From Acidobacteriota bacterium (GTDB taxonomy: Bacteria; Acidobacteriota; JAAYUB01): 64,000 nt of DNA. Numbering within the stretch: the stretch's first letter is position 1; every line of letters begins with the position of its first letter. The position numbers and the translations under genes were made by a program. Shown here in pieces: positions 45,142-53,702 of the stretch. The notes under the pieces are model-generated. The model searched no databases, was not told where the DNA came from, and saw only the letters and a program-made list of their open reading frames with translations. Location: the NCBI GenBank assembly GCA_016935015.1, contig JAFGRT010000145.1, positions 1-64,000 of the forward strand, given 5' to 3'.

Positions 45142-45748
45142 TTTTCAAATCCTTCAGTACAGTTTCTAGTTCGGCGATGAGCGGTGCGTATTCCCGGTTG
45201 TATTTTCGACCACGGATGCGCCGGCCGGCCCAGAAGGCACCGCCCAGCAACAGGGTCATGCCGCCGTGGAACAGCCAGCGCTGTCCCGGGGTGTATTCTA
45301 CCAGCCAGTCCACGTAAAGGAGATTGAGCCCCGCCATGAGCGTGACGCCCAGCAGCGGGAAGCAGACGGCGAACAACCGCCGCTGCAGGTTCAGACGGGC
45401 GATGGCCTGCGGGATGAGCCGCGGCGGCGGTGCCGCCAGATCCAGATCGGCCAGCCGGAACTGGTGTCGCCAATAAATCCAGAGGAAAACCAGGCTACCG
45501 CCCAGAATGAGCGCCAGGCCGATTCCACCGCTCACGGTAATGGTTGCATGGCGAAGGAAGAGGGAGAGAATGCTCCCCAGCAGCAGAAGCAGGGCGGCGG
45601 TCTTTAGGCGGTTGATGCGCCGTTGACCCTCTTCAAAGGCCCGCAATCGCACCAGCAACCCGGCACCGTCGGCGGCCGTAGCCGCGGCCCCCGGGCTGGC
45701 CGCCTGCTGTTGCCACACCGTTTGCCATTCAGTCCGTGTGTTGGCCAT
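45131..45748 (-). CDS. Membrane protein, probable anti-sigma partner of the ECF factor
   Basis: The 205-residue reading starts at ATG 45748 (GAGGGAATC upstream), inside the end of the sigma factor gene. A cytoplasmic N-terminal 45 residues precede four hydrophobic helices (about 47-62, 68-90, 125-147 and 160-178) and a soluble C-terminal tail (YNREYAPLIAELETVLKDL). No zinc-binding HxxxCxxC motif is seen, so it is not a classical ZAS anti-sigma factor. The role is inferred from overlap with the sigma gene. Confidence 0.65.
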   Translation of the reverse strand: MANTRTEWQTVWQQQAASPGAAATAADGAGLLVRLRAFEEGQRRINRLKTAALLLLLGSILSLFLRHATITVSGGIGLALILGGSLVFLWIYWRHQFRLADLDLAAPPPRLIPQAIARLNLQRRLFAVCFPLLGVTLMAGLNLLYVDWLVEYTPGQRWLFHGGMTLLLGGAFWAGRRIRGRKYNREYAPLIAELETVLKDLKNEH

Positions 45749-46247
45749 GATTCCCTCGCATGCATGTTTCGAGTTTCCGCTTGACCCGGTTGATGCGAAC
45801 ACCGACATGATTGACGGAAATCCCAAGGATGTCGGCCATCTCGCGGTAGGTCATCTCTTCCAGCAGGAAACTGACCAGAAGCCGGTCCGCCCCGGACAGG
45901 CGGCTGATGCAACGGCGGAGACGGTCCAGCAGCTGGGTTCTCGACGCCGCATCCTCCGGTGAAGGAGTGACCGGCACCGGCATGTCGGGCTCCCACGACG
46001 GCCGGCGACGGATCAGCTGCCGGTTATACAGCAAGGCCGTATTCACCGCCACCCGGTAGGCCCACGTCCCTAGACCGGCCTCTCCCCGGAACCGGGGCAG
46101 GCTGTGCCAGATGTTGGCCATGACCTCCTGAAACAGATCCTCCGCCTCGGCCGGTTCATACAGGTACCCGCGGCACAAGCGGTATAGGCGGTCGCGCATG
46201 GTAAGGTAGATCTCGCCGAATCGTTGTTCCCGTTCGTGGCCGTTCAT
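45729..46247 (-). CDS. ECF-family RNA polymerase sigma factor
   Basis: From ATG 46247 the protein is 172 residues. Region 2 is visible as EIYLTMRDRLYRLCRGYLYEPAEAEDLFQEVMANIWHSLPRFRGE and AYRVAVNTALLYNRQ. Region 4 is visible as LSGADRLLVSFLLEEMTYREMADILGISVNHVGVRINRVKRKLE. There is no C-terminal extension. A longer in-frame reading from TTG 46283 is less likely. It overlaps the anti-sigma-like gene by 20 bp, typical of sigma/anti-sigma coupling. Confidence 0.92.
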   Translation of the reverse strand: MNGHEREQRFGEIYLTMRDRLYRLCRGYLYEPAEAEDLFQEVMANIWHSLPRFRGEAGLGTWAYRVAVNTALLYNRQLIRRRPSWEPDMPVPVTPSPEDAASRTQLLDRLRRCISRLSGADRLLVSFLLEEMTYREMADILGISVNHVGVRINRVKRKLETCMRGNHGQHTD

Positions 46248-46690
46248 GGCGCGATGAAATCCTTCCGTTACCGAATTAGCCAACCGGACGCATCATACCG
46301 GATAACGCGCCGCGCGGCGGGAAAAATCACCTTCCGGCGGCTCGCCCGCCCGCCGTCGGCCCCCGGCCGGATGGATTCGTCGGCGTCGTCCATCACCCCC
46401 ACCCGCCACAGCCTCTTGCCATCGCCCGGAATGCGCTTCATGATCCACCCGCCTCCAGTCTGTTTCGTCCCTTTAGTAACCACAGGGGACATTTTCTTAC
46501 ATATTTTTTTTGGGGGGGAGGACTGGACGGGCGGCGGAGACGAACGCACCGCCGGTGAAGATGCGGCGCAGCGGACTCCGCCCGGGCCGCTTGGCCGGGG
46601 ATGGCCGACCGTGCGAACGGCAACGGCCATCCGCCGAACATGTCATCGGAACGGTGAAGGAAGGAACGGCGGCCGCCTGTCCTTCGGGAG
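46248..46690. other. Gene-free region upstream of the ECF sigma operon
   Basis: The 443 bp between the permease end and the sigma factor start hold no convincing ORF. A T8-G7 homopolymer pair lies at 46504-46518. The sigma operon promoter is probably here, but I see no clear consensus. Confidence 0.4.
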
Positions 46691-49372
46691 CTACTCGCAC
46701 CGCAGGGTGTCGACGGGCCTGACCCGGGCGGCGCGGAGGATCTGCAGGCTCACCGTGACCAGCGCCACCAGCACCACCAGCAGCAATGCCGCGCCGAACA
46801 CCCCGACGCCCAGGCGGGTGCGGTAGGCGAAATCCTCCAGCCAGCGATCCATGATCCACCAGGCCAAGGGAATTCCGATGAGCGCCGCCAGACCGAGCCA
46901 CCGTCCGAACAGGCGGAGAAACAGCCACCAGATCTCCCGGGTGGTGGCGCCCAGCACCCGGCGGATGCCGATCTCCCGGGTCCGCTGCCGGGTCATGAAG
47001 GCGGCCAGGCCCAGCAGGCCCAGGCTGGCGATCCCCACCGCCAGGATGGAGAAGATCAGGAAGACCCGGCCGGTCCGCTCCTCGGACAGAAAAACCCGGG
47101 CGAAATGGTCGTCGAAGAACTCGTACTCGAACGCCTGTCCGCCGGCATGCTTCCGCCACAGATTTTCGAGGCGCGGCAGGATCTCCCGCATCCCGACGGA
47201 ATCCAGACGGACAGAGACAAACTTGCCACCTCCGTCGGGACTCAGCACCCGGAACAGCACCGGCCGGATGGGCTGATGCAGCGATTCGAAATGAAAATCC
47301 CGGATGACGCCAACCACCGTGTAGGTCTTGCCCTCCATGCTGATCAACTGCTCGCCCACGGCGGCATCCAGTTCGAGGTTCCGGGCCGCCGTTTCCGTGA
47401 TGACCACGGCTTGGCGGGCGTCCTGGTCCGGCCGGATGAAGAAGCGCCCGTCCGCCATCTGCATGCCGTAGGCCTCGGCAAAGGATGGGTCCACCCAGAG
47501 ATGCCGGATGAGTTTCAGATGGTCGGCCGGCCGGTCCAGCGGGCGATACAGCGTGTCACCCAGATTTTCCCCCATGATATCGCTGCTGTTGCTGACGGCG
47601 GCCACGCCCGGCAGGGCCGCCACCTCGTTCATGAACGGCACCAGACTGCCACCCAGATCGTCCGCCTTCCGGACCACCACGATCTGCTCGCGTTCGAAGC
47701 CGAGATTCCGGTCCTGGATGAAGGCCAGCTGGGAATACACCACCAGGGTGCCGACGATGAGGACCAGGGAGACGGCGAACTGGAAGACCACCAGGACACC
47801 CCGCAGCCGGCTGGTGGCGCCCTCACCCGTGGTCCCGCCCCGCAGGACACTCACCGGCCGGAAGGCCGACAGGCGAAAGGCGGGATAGAGCCCGGCCAGC
47901 AAGCCAACAAACAGGGCCAGCCCAACAAGAAACGGGATGAAGACCGGATTGTCCAGATACGGCACATGCAAGATCTTGCCCGCCAGTTGGTTGAACCCGG
48001 GCAACACCAGGTGCACCAGCGGCAGGGCCAGCAGGACCGCCAGGCTGCTCAGCAGCAAGGCTTCACACAGAAACTGGCCCACCAACTGGTCGCGGCGGGA
48101 ACCGATGGTCTTGCGCACGCCCACTTCCCGGGCGCGGTCCGTGGCGCGGGCCGTGGCCAGGTTCACGAAATTCACACCGGCGATGAGGAGAATGGCCAGG
48201 GCGATCACCGAAAACAGATACACGTACACCTCATGCCCGTTGGGTTCGAGTTCCTTCTCCAAATGCGAACCAAGATGGATGTCCGTCAGCGGCTGGAAAA
48301 AATAGTCGAATTCGCCACCGGCGGCGAAAAATTCCTCGGTCGTCAGGCCAAGGGCACCCTTGAGCCCCGGTCCGACATACTTCCTGATCACGTCCGCCTG
48401 CATCCGCCCGCAAAAATCGGTCACGTCAACCCCGGGACGAAAGAGAACATAGGTGTAAAAATTGTGACTGATCCAGTTGTCGCTTTCGGCGTAGGCGATG
48501 GATTTCATGGGCACGAGGAAATCATAGTGGACATGGCTGTTGGCCGGCACGTCGGCCACCACGCCCGTCACCTCGTAATCACGGCGGTTGTCGGCCCGCA
48601 GCGTCTTGCCCAGCGGGTTCTCGTCGCCGAAGTACTTGCGGGCCATGGATTCGGTAAGCACCAGGGTGCCCGGCCGGATGAGGGCCTCCTCCGGCTCCCC
48701 CCGGCGGAAAGGGATGGTGAAAATGTCCAGAATTTCGGGATCGGCGTAGAACCAGCGCTCCTCGCTGAAGACCCGGTCCTTGTAGCGTAGCACCGGCGCT
48801 CCGGCCCGAAAGATCCGGGCGGCTGATTCCACCTCGGGGTAGTCGCGGCGGAGGGCCGCCGCCATGGGCGCGGCCGCCTGACCGGCGTGAAACAGAACGC
48901 CCTGGTTCATAACCCGGACGCCCACCCGCTGGATGCGGTCGGCCTGCGTATGGTAGCGGTCGTAGCTCAGTTCGTCCTGCACATACAGGCCGATGAGCAC
49001 GAAGCAGGCCACCCCCAGGGCCAGCCCGATGATGTTGATGAAGGTATATCCCTTGCGCCGGCACATGGTGCGCCAGGTGATTTTCAGGTAGTTTTTCCAC
49101 ATCATGATACTCCAGTAGATCAGATTCTTTAGAATGAGCGGCAGCAGGAGCAGCAGCTGGATCCGGTACCAGGCCCTGGCACGGCGCGCCCCCGAGGTCA
49201 CAGCCAAATGGGCGTACACCTCGTGCAGATCCCCCAGCGGATCCTCCGGATCGACGAAGCGGGACAACCGCCCCGCCAGCCACGCGGCGCCCCGGGGCGG
49301 CCAGGGCGGCGCCGGTTGAGACAACCCCGTGGATTCGCCCGGTACATTTATGCAGCCAGGATCTTCTGCCAT
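46691..49372 (-). CDS. MacB/FtsX-like ABC permease with prefix domain (orphan permease)
   Basis: The 893-residue protein starts at ATG 49372 (GAGGTGACTGAC upstream). A cytoplasmic prefix of about 75 residues (LAGRLSRFVDPEDPLGDLHEVYAHLA) precedes a first helix. Two FtsX-type permease repeats follow, each with a MacB-like periplasmic domain: helices near 115, 390, 440 and 490, and again near 765, 820 and 855. KNYLKITWRTMCRRKGYTFINIIGLALG is the standard start of such permeases. No ATPase subunit gene is adjacent. Permeases of this kind are often placed next to PadR regulators, as here (80 bp downstream of padR). Confidence 0.9.
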   Translation of the reverse strand: MAEDPGCINVPGESTGLSQPAPPWPPRGAAWLAGRLSRFVDPEDPLGDLHEVYAHLAVTSGARRARAWYRIQLLLLLPLILKNLIYWSIMMWKNYLKITWRTMCRRKGYTFINIIGLALGVACFVLIGLYVQDELSYDRYHTQADRIQRVGVRVMNQGVLFHAGQAAAPMAAALRRDYPEVESAARIFRAGAPVLRYKDRVFSEERWFYADPEILDIFTIPFRRGEPEEALIRPGTLVLTESMARKYFGDENPLGKTLRADNRRDYEVTGVVADVPANSHVHYDFLVPMKSIAYAESDNWISHNFYTYVLFRPGVDVTDFCGRMQADVIRKYVGPGLKGALGLTTEEFFAAGGEFDYFFQPLTDIHLGSHLEKELEPNGHEVYVYLFSVIALAILLIAGVNFVNLATARATDRAREVGVRKTIGSRRDQLVGQFLCEALLLSSLAVLLALPLVHLVLPGFNQLAGKILHVPYLDNPVFIPFLVGLALFVGLLAGLYPAFRLSAFRPVSVLRGGTTGEGATSRLRGVLVVFQFAVSLVLIVGTLVVYSQLAFIQDRNLGFEREQIVVVRKADDLGGSLVPFMNEVAALPGVAAVSNSSDIMGENLGDTLYRPLDRPADHLKLIRHLWVDPSFAEAYGMQMADGRFFIRPDQDARQAVVITETAARNLELDAAVGEQLISMEGKTYTVVGVIRDFHFESLHQPIRPVLFRVLSPDGGGKFVSVRLDSVGMREILPRLENLWRKHAGGQAFEYEFFDDHFARVFLSEERTGRVFLIFSILAVGIASLGLLGLAAFMTRQRTREIGIRRVLGATTREIWWLFLRLFGRWLGLAALIGIPLAWWIMDRWLEDFAYRTRLGVGVFGAALLLVVLVALVTVSLQILRAARVRPVDTLRCE

Positions 49373-49451
49373 GTCAGTCACCTCGATGGGGCCGTGCCGC
49401 AGCCGGCGACAACCAGCGAACACATCGATCCAGGCGTGGAGACGGGCCTCA

Positions 49452-49793
49452 TCAGGTTTCCCCCGTTTCCCGGCCCGTCAGCCGCTCGGCGCCCACATCG
49501 GCCCACATTTCCCGCTGGATCATCTGCAGCTCGGCCAGGGCCGCCCGCCCGGCCGGCGTGATGCGGTAGAGCACCTTGTGGCGGCCCCCGCGTTCCGGCG
49601 TGGCATCCCCCCGGTACTTTTCCACCAGTCCGTTCCGGGCCAGCTTGGCCAGGGGCTCATAGATGGACGCGAACGACCACTCCTCGCCTGTAACCTGCTG
49701 GATCATTTCGCGGATGGATACGCCGTAGGCCTGGCCGTCCTGCCGGAGAACCGCCAGCAGGATCATCTCTTCGTTCCGGGTCACCAGTTTCAT
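49452..49793 (-). CDS. PadR-family transcriptional regulator
   Basis: The 113-residue protein starts at ATG 49793 with GAGG upstream. It has the PadR winged helix: EEMILLAVLRQDGQAYGVSIREMIQQVTGEEWSFASIYEPLAKLARNGLVEKY, then a wing GGRHKVLYRITPAGRAALAEL. It lacks the long C-terminal dimerisation helix of larger PadR proteins. It probably represses the permease downstream and itself through the palindrome at 49829-49843. In-frame starts at 49814 and 49901 would place the operator inside the gene. Confidence 0.92.
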   Translation of the reverse strand: MKLVTRNEEMILLAVLRQDGQAYGVSIREMIQQVTGEEWSFASIYEPLAKLARNGLVEKYRGDATPERGGRHKVLYRITPAGRAALAELQMIQREMWADVGAERLTGRETGET

Positions 49794-49824
49794 GCGTTCC
49801 TCACGGTTGATCATATAATCGGTT

Positions 49825-49853
49825 TTACTATCGGAATCCGATACAAACAACAA
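49825..49853 (-). promoter_or_regulatory. padR promoter with internal 15 bp palindrome (likely operator)
   Basis: On the minus strand, -35 TTGTTG (49848-49853) and -10 TAGTAA (49825-49830) are 17 bp apart. The perfect dyad TATCGGAATCCGATA (49829-49843) fills the spacer and touches the -10 box. A repressor bound there would block RNA polymerase, fitting PadR autoregulation. Confidence 0.6.
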
Positions 49854-49981
49854 TACGCTGTCGACAGCCAAAAGGTTTCTATGGATTTCACTATTCTGCA
49901 ATGTTTTTTCGCTGCAGTCAAACTCCCGGGCGTGGATAAAATCGAACAGCCCACAGTGGTGTAAAAAAGGTGAAAATTAGA

Positions 49982-50011
49982 TTGACAATCCCCCGCCCAC
50001 CCAGCTAGAAT
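49982..50011 (+). promoter_or_regulatory. Sigma-70-type promoter ahead of the ORF at 50043
   Basis: Consensus -35 TTGACA (49982-49987) and -10 TAGAAT (50006-50011) are separated by 18 bp. Confidence 0.6.
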
Positions 50012-50042
50012 AGAATCAACAGGGGCGGAAAGGAGAGGCGCA

Positions 50043-50483
50043 ATGAGCCTCGGCAAGTCCAACACCCTCTTTGACATGGCCCCTGTGAGTACCGTCGGGA
50101 CGGCCGCGCACCCCGGGCCGCCGCTTTCCGAACCACGGCCGCGTACGGCCGACGAACCGTCCGGGGAGCGCCCGCCGTCATCGGTCCGCGCGGATTTCCC
50201 CCGACGGAAGCGCCGCCCGTCATCCCGCCGGTCCCGCTTCACGGCGGCGGGGCAGGCTGAGCGCCACATGCCCCTGTTGCGCCACCTGCCCCGCTCCGCC
50301 GATCTGATGGCTTCACCGGCGGAGCCGACCGCCGGCGCAAGCTCTTTTGTGCGCCCCGGTCAGCTGATAAGCGGCATTTTCCGATCGGTCTCCGATCACA
50401 TGATGTTCTGTCCGGAGTGCTCCCGGACGGGAGCGCCCACCTGTGCCGAGAGCCGGCGGCTGTGGCGGCGGGCTTTCCGCTGA
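50043..50483 (+). CDS. Candidate small gene, function unknown
   Basis: A 146-codon frame starts 32 bp after a good promoter, with AAAGGAGAGG nine bases before the ATG. The first 25 codons (MSLGKSNTLFDMAPVSTVGT) look coding by their G/C-ending codons. The middle is Pro/Arg-rich and doubtful, and the end contains CPEC and a second Cys. The initiation signals are stronger than the protein. It could be a short real peptide, a decayed gene or the leader of an RNA. No family is recognised. The 253 bp after it, to 50736, show nothing. Confidence 0.35.
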   Translation: MSLGKSNTLFDMAPVSTVGTAAHPGPPLSEPRPRTADEPSGERPPSSVRADFPRRKRRPSSRRSRFTAAGQAERHMPLLRHLPRSADLMASPAEPTAGASSFVRPGQLISGIFRSVSDHMMFCPECSRTGAPTCAESRRLWRRAFR

Positions 50484-50736
50484 GCACACGGACGGAAAAA
50501 ATCTCCGCCGACAGGGGAACAAGGGGAGTCCGCAGCGGAGGCAGGCGGCAGGGTTCAGGCCGACGGCCGGCGGCGAGCCCCCCCCTCTGTCCCGGCGGTG
50601 GGTTCGGACGGAGCCGGCCCGATCCGGCCGGTGTCCGCCGACGCGCATCCGGCCCGACCGGGCTCATCCAGCTGAACCGTTTCCGGGGAATCTTTCTGCC
50701 GGCGACGGGCCGCCGGATCATGGCGCCATGCCCCGG

Positions 50737-51513
50737 TCAGCCGACGCAAAATTCGTAGCGGCGGGTTTGTTCGATTGGCGGCGGCGAAGCAACCGATCGG
50801 AAGGTCCGTTCTATCAACGTCACATGGCCGGCGGTCGACAGCCACAGCAACGACGAGGAACGGGTGCCGTACTGTGCGCCGGAGATAAACAGGGGCGCCA
50901 GCTCGCGCTCCCGGTCCAGGCCCACACCCGTATCGGGCAACTCCGGATCCGGCGGCCGGCGGCGGTCCGCCAGCAAGGCCCACAACGCCGCCTCGTCGGG
51001 TGGTCCGGGCCGGGACAGGATGTCTCGCATGCGTGCCCGGCCGCGCGTCACCTTGGGCCAGGGAGTATTCAGCCGATGGTTGCTCAGACCGTGCACGCCG
51101 TCGGTCAGGCGCTGCGGCGGGCCGCCACGGTTGGAGGCATACCAGACTTCGGTGCCGATTCCCGCCAGCAGGTTGAAACCGTTGTATCCGCCGGCCCGGT
51201 CCATGACGTGATCCAGATAGGCTGCCGGCGGATCGTCTCCGCGCAGGAAATCCGACACCAGGCCGCCGCGGGAGGCCGCATCAGGCCGTGGCGGCATGAC
51301 TTCCCGGTAGTTGGTGACGGCCGCCCAACGCCCGCGGCGGGTGATGCCCAGCCACGTGCCGCCGCCGTGCTCGTCGCGGCCGGCCAGGAGCCCCGGCGAT
51401 TCCGGCCACCACGCCAGGGGCCGGCTGGGCCGCTCGTAAAATTCATCCCGATTGGCGGCAATCACCAGCGGATAGTCGGACCGCCCATTCACCGCCAGCA
51501 GAATCAGGCACAT
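50737..51513 (-). CDS. NRDE (TANGO2-type) protein
   Basis: The 258-residue protein begins MCLILLAVN, with Cys2 as the potential N-terminal nucleophile. It carries the name-giving motif ANRDEFYERPSRP with Asn-Arg-Asp-Glu at 21-24, GGTWLGITRRGRWAAVTNYRE, and the C-terminal QYGTRSSSLLWLSTAGHVTLIER. It belongs to the Ntn-hydrolase-like TANGO2 family, whose bacterial role is unsettled (a heme-related role is proposed in eukaryotes). Length is normal. Confidence 0.92.
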   Translation of the reverse strand: MCLILLAVNGRSDYPLVIAANRDEFYERPSRPLAWWPESPGLLAGRDEHGGGTWLGITRRGRWAAVTNYREVMPPRPDAASRGGLVSDFLRGDDPPAAYLDHVMDRAGGYNGFNLLAGIGTEVWYASNRGGPPQRLTDGVHGLSNHRLNTPWPKVTRGRARMRDILSRPGPPDEAALWALLADRRRPPDPELPDTGVGLDRERELAPLFISGAQYGTRSSSLLWLSTAGHVTLIERTFRSVASPPPIEQTRRYEFCVG

Positions 51514-51728
51514 GCTTCATCCTCCGGTCCGGGACCGTTTGTATCATGGATGCAGTCGGGATCGCCCGGGGGTCAGCAGAATGACACGGCCGGGGCACGG
51601 CCGCCCGGATCAGGGATGGTGCTGCTTTATCGCCGGCCTCTTCGGACCGGCTGTCCAACGCCACGGCGCTACCGGGCGCCGCTCCCCTCCGACTCCGGGT
51701 CCCCTCTGGCACATCCACACCGGCGGCA

Positions 51729-52709
51729 TCAGGGCGAATCTGCTCCGGCGCCGGGTCCGTTGCCTGCCGCGACATCCGGTCGTCGCCAGTGCCACAGGGG
51801 ATCGCTGTACTCTTCAGGGAAGGGATTGTCGCGGGTGAAGTCGGGCAGCCACGCCGCTGCCGCGTCCGGCTCCTGGACAAAGCCCTCCTCGATCTCCAGC
51901 TCGGCCAGCCAGTCGACGACGGTGGCGTACTCCGACTCCGTCAGCCGTCGGACCGGCCCGCTCTCCGGACAGGGCGGGGCGTACTGCATCATCAGCGAGA
52001 GGAGGGCCGTCGCCTTCAGTTCCCGGGCAAAGAACTCCAGCACCCGCCGGGTGGCGGCCAGTTCGCCCGGCAGTACCAGATGGCGAACGATGAGGCCCCG
52101 CCGCAGAACCGTTCCACTCCAGACCGGCGGACCGACAGAGGCCATATTTGCCAGGGCCTTCATAACGACGGCCGGATAATCCGCCGCCTGGAAATGACGC
52201 CGGGCGAGATCACTGTCCAGGGTTTTGAGGTCCGGCAGAAAGATATCCACGAAGGAATGCAGCATGGTCACAGCCTCCTCCGTCTCGTAACCGGACGAGT
52301 TCCAGACCACCGGCACCTGCAAGCCCCGCCGGCGGGCCACTCCGACGGCCCAGGCCAGCGCCGACAGAAAGGGCGTGCCCGTCACCAGGTTCACAGTGGC
52401 CGCCCCGGCCTGCTGCAGGCGGAGAAACAGGTCCACCAGTTCGTCCGGGGGGATCTCGCGGCCCATCCCCGCCCGGCTGATCTGCCAGTTCTGGCAGAAA
52501 CCGCAGCGCAGGGTGCAGCCGGTGAAAAAGGCGGTGCCGGAACCCCGCTCACCGCACAAGGGCGGCTCCTCGCCCCGATGCAGCCCGGCCCAGGCCAGCC
52601 GGAGCGCGGCCGTCTCGCCGCAGAAACCGGTCTGGCCGGCGTTCCGGTTCACGCCGCACTGGCGGGGACACAGCCGGCAGCACTCGTATTCAGGGTACCA
52701 TTGTTCCAT
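51729..52709 (-). CDS. PflA-like radical SAM protein (COG1313 type)
   Basis: From ATG 52709 (GGGAG upstream) the protein is 326 residues. A Cys-rich start (CCRLCPRQCGVNRNAGQTGFCG) is characteristic of this group. The radical SAM motif CTLRCGFC follows with Cys65, Cys69 and Cys72, then NWQISRAGMG, VNLVTGTPFL and NSSGYETEE. It resembles the PflX/COG1313 subgroup of pyruvate-formate-lyase-activating-enzyme relatives, whose substrates are mostly unknown. No glycyl-radical enzyme is adjacent. An upstream ATG at 52739 is possible. Confidence 0.88.
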   Translation of the reverse strand: MEQWYPEYECCRLCPRQCGVNRNAGQTGFCGETAALRLAWAGLHRGEEPPLCGERGSGTAFFTGCTLRCGFCQNWQISRAGMGREIPPDELVDLFLRLQQAGAATVNLVTGTPFLSALAWAVGVARRRGLQVPVVWNSSGYETEEAVTMLHSFVDIFLPDLKTLDSDLARRHFQAADYPAVVMKALANMASVGPPVWSGTVLRRGLIVRHLVLPGELAATRRVLEFFARELKATALLSLMMQYAPPCPESGPVRRLTESEYATVVDWLAELEIEEGFVQEPDAAAAWLPDFTRDNPFPEEYSDPLWHWRRPDVAAGNGPGAGADSP

Positions 52710-52866
52710 CGGGTCCACTCCCGGGGGCCGCTTCCCCATCCGGTCACTATAGCACGCCCCGCTTCGGACGGAAAGAGGATGCGATGGGATCGGCCACGGT
52801 GTCGCCGGGTGGAACCCGGCCGCCGGGAGAAGGTCGACGGGCAGGAGCAAACAAACGAAGGCGGGT

Positions 52867-53535
52867 TTAAAAAATCCAGTCGACGTAGGCGGTAACGGCA
52901 TTGCCGACCACGAAGTTCTGAATCAGCACCAGGTCTCGGCTGTGGAGGTATCCGTCGCTGTCCATGTCGGCCAGCCACAGGGCGGGTGTGGTCTCGTTGC
53001 CGGCCAGGACATGGGCGTACAGCAACACATCCTGGCCATCCAGCCAGTCATCGGCCACGAGATCGCCGTAAACTGTATCCGTTTCCAGCACCCTGGCCGT
53101 GCCGGTGGCGGTGACGCGCATGGGCGTGGTGGCCGTGAAATTTTCGATATCCACATGTAGGAAATAGTCGCCGTCCACCCAGGTGGTCATGTCGAGGGCG
53201 ATGAAGATGCCGTCCACATCCGCCTCGATGTGCTCCTGGGTGATGACCCGGCCAGCGGGCGGTATGGGGCCCCACGTTTCGGAAAAACCGGTGTCATCCC
53301 CTTCGTTCACCACGATCCAGATGATGGCCCACATCTCCACCACCGTATGCAGGTCGGTACGCAGATAGTAGCGGAGATAGCCGGGATCCAGCGGTTCCGG
53401 CGAGACCCAGTAGCCGTTCTGGCCGGACTGCACCTGAAACGACACGTCCCACTGCCGGGTGCTTTCCGCCGAAACAAACCCGGAGACCATCGTGGCGATG
53501 AAAAAAATGAGCAGCCCCGCACAGACAGCACGCAT
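52867..53535 (-). CDS. Exported protein with C-terminal dockerin-like module
   Basis: The 222-residue protein starts at ATG 53535 (GGGGAG upstream) and has a signal peptide (1-24). Residues about 25-150 are an unrecognised beta-rich domain. The last 65 residues hold two EF-hand-like repeats: VADDWLDGQDVLLYAHVLAGN and ADMDSDGYLHSRDLVLIQNFV. The second has the Ca-binding spacing D-x-D-x-D-G-x-L-x-x-x-D; the first is degenerate. This is the pattern of a type I dockerin. No cohesin or cellulosome gene is seen in the window. Confidence 0.78.
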   Translation of the reverse strand: MRAVCAGLLIFFIATMVSGFVSAESTRQWDVSFQVQSGQNGYWVSPEPLDPGYLRYYLRTDLHTVVEMWAIIWIVVNEGDDTGFSETWGPIPPAGRVITQEHIEADVDGIFIALDMTTWVDGDYFLHVDIENFTATTPMRVTATGTARVLETDTVYGDLVADDWLDGQDVLLYAHVLAGNETTPALWLADMDSDGYLHSRDLVLIQNFVVGNAVTAYVDWIF

Positions 53536-53562
53536 GGAACACTCCCCGCTGGTATATAGAGT

Positions 53563-53591
53563 AGTATAGCCTCTGGCGGTCCGCCACACAA
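53563..53591 (-). promoter_or_regulatory. Promoter of the dockerin-like protein gene
   Basis: On the minus strand, -35 TTGTGT (53586-53591) and -10 TATACT (53563-53568) are separated by 17 bp, followed by the ribosome site GGGGAG and the ATG at 53535. Confidence 0.65.
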
Positions 53592-53667
53592 CCGTCGATG
53601 GCCATGAGTGCCGAAAATCCCCTCCCGGCGACAAGGCGGATTTTTGCGGAACCGATCCCCACGGCCC

Positions 53668-53696
53668 TTGCTTTCGGAACCGGGACCCGCTACCAT
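53668..53696 (+). promoter_or_regulatory. Promoter of the GH92 gene, possibly giving a leaderless mRNA
   Basis: The -35 TTGCTT (53668-53673) and -10 TACCAT (53691-53696) are 17 bp apart. The expected start, seven bases after the -10 box, is 53703, the A of the ATG. No Shine-Dalgarno sequence precedes that ATG. Confidence 0.5.
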
Positions 53697-53702
53697 CGGC
53701 CC

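Noticed and set aside
46438-46641. Short ORFs in the sigma-operon upstream region
   Set aside because: They run through homopolymers and lack ribosome sites and recognisable features.
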